This document shows, one piece after another, positions 63,550 to 64,000 of a stretch of 64,000 bases of DNA (within the stretch, counting starts at the first letter, position 1; every line of letters starts with the position of its first letter). The stretch comes from Catonia carolina (taxonomy: Eukaryota > Arthropoda > Insecta > Hemiptera > Achilidae), in contig JAQMRL010000006.1 in NCBI GenBank assembly GCA_035578175.1, positions 67,171,001 to 67,235,000 of the forward strand. Direction: 5' to 3'. The position numbers were made by a program, and so were the translations under genes. The notes below the pieces were generated by a model. That model had not been told where the DNA came from. It did not search any database and saw only the letters and a program-made list of their open reading frames with translations.

Positions 63550-64000
63550 TTAACCCGTAACTGACATTGTCAAAAATAGTAACATAACTTACACTGTTGG
63601 GTCAAAGTGACCCATTATGTTTTATCTTTCTTTTTGTAACTTTATTTTCAAAAATTTATTTTTGGCTGGTTGTAGATAAAATCTACTACCTATTATCTGT
63701 ACATTCTAATAGTTTTCATAGTTTCATCTTTTTTAGAATACTTAATACAAATTAAATTATAATCTCTCACTACTTTATTGTAACTAATTCTTCTTCTGAT
63801 ATTAAAAAAAAATTAAATAACTTATAACTGCGGGCAGTAGTTATTTGTAAATAAAGAGACCCAAAGATTGATGGAAAGTACTTGTTTTATTTACTTTTCA
63901 AACATAAAAAATTAGTAAATAGCTAAATATTGGGGAACACTAACTGTTTTCCCAACTCCAACATAACTCTTTTCGTTCTTCCATACGATGTTCTCTTCCA
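63550..64000 (-). mobile_element. Candidate piggyBac-like element, 3' end
   Basis: TTAA plus CCCGTAACTGACATTG at 63550, then a palindromic GGGTCAAAGTGACCC at about 63599. On the minus strand the right edge of the window reads KRVMLELGKQLVFPNI and a stop, similar to the end of piggyBac transposase domains (xxFLxxLGKxLVxPxI). An AATAAA follows. Only this end is inside the window. Confidence 0.4.

Noticed and set aside
1..64000. CRISPR array, bacterial operon or phage
   Set aside because: No equal-length repeats with unique spacers, no ribosome-binding-site-led gene runs; spliced genes and eukaryotic transposons are present throughout.

Overview
This window looks like AT-rich nuclear DNA from an insect with a transposon-loaded genome, probably a hemipteran. 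Three things point that way. Two spliced host genes are recognisable: a mitochondrial ribosomal protein L49 gene and a six-cysteine odorant-binding protein gene with hemipteran-type spacing. Several tRNA-derived SINE families are abundant. The other interspersed elements are mariner, rosa, Tc1, Jockey-like and other non-LTR elements, BEL/Pao and piggyBac-like ends. A narrower placement (Auchenorrhyncha) is only an impression from SINE sequences.

Host genes. At 1166-1737 (-) a small two-exon gene encodes an unrecognised membrane/Cys-rich protein. mRpL49 (+) has three phase-consistent exons at 40574-40657, 45924-46110 and 48038-48312. An odorant-binding protein gene (-) has five exons between 63180 and 55031, and its signal-peptide exon is probably off the right edge. 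mRpL49 and the OBP gene are convergent, and their introns are filled with transposable elements.

Repeats, left to right. A mariner relic lies near 3 kb. A compact LTR element with gag only (6726-9355) follows. From 10.4 to 24.5 kb there is a large duplicated block: copies A and B in direct tandem and copy C inverted, each with its own later insertions (SINE and LINE piece in A, 1.86-kb LINE in B, Jockey tail in C). LINE 3' ends occupy 24.5-26.6 kb. Decayed RT and transposase pieces lie at 28-30 kb. At 31-37.5 kb there is a cluster of hairpin repeats and an 830-bp A-rich tract. A rosa (DD41D) relic lies at 34 kb. MITEs and SINEs fill 37-48 kb. A fold-back mariner (51538-52508) lies next to an intact mariner (52901-54231).

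Most notable signals: (1) a hammerhead-ribozyme-like core inside a ~360-bp palindrome in mRpL49 intron 1; (2) a ~390-bp family without poly(A) or TIRs, with 10-12 bp target duplications and three consecutive 5' hairpins; (3) a mariner whose 3' part is present as an inverted duplicate; (4) a mariner with perfect 30-bp TIRs and an uninterrupted transposase with all three catalytic Asp.

All calls come from reading the sequence; no database search was run. Family names rest on motifs recalled from established families. Ages, activity and copy numbers outside the window are inference.
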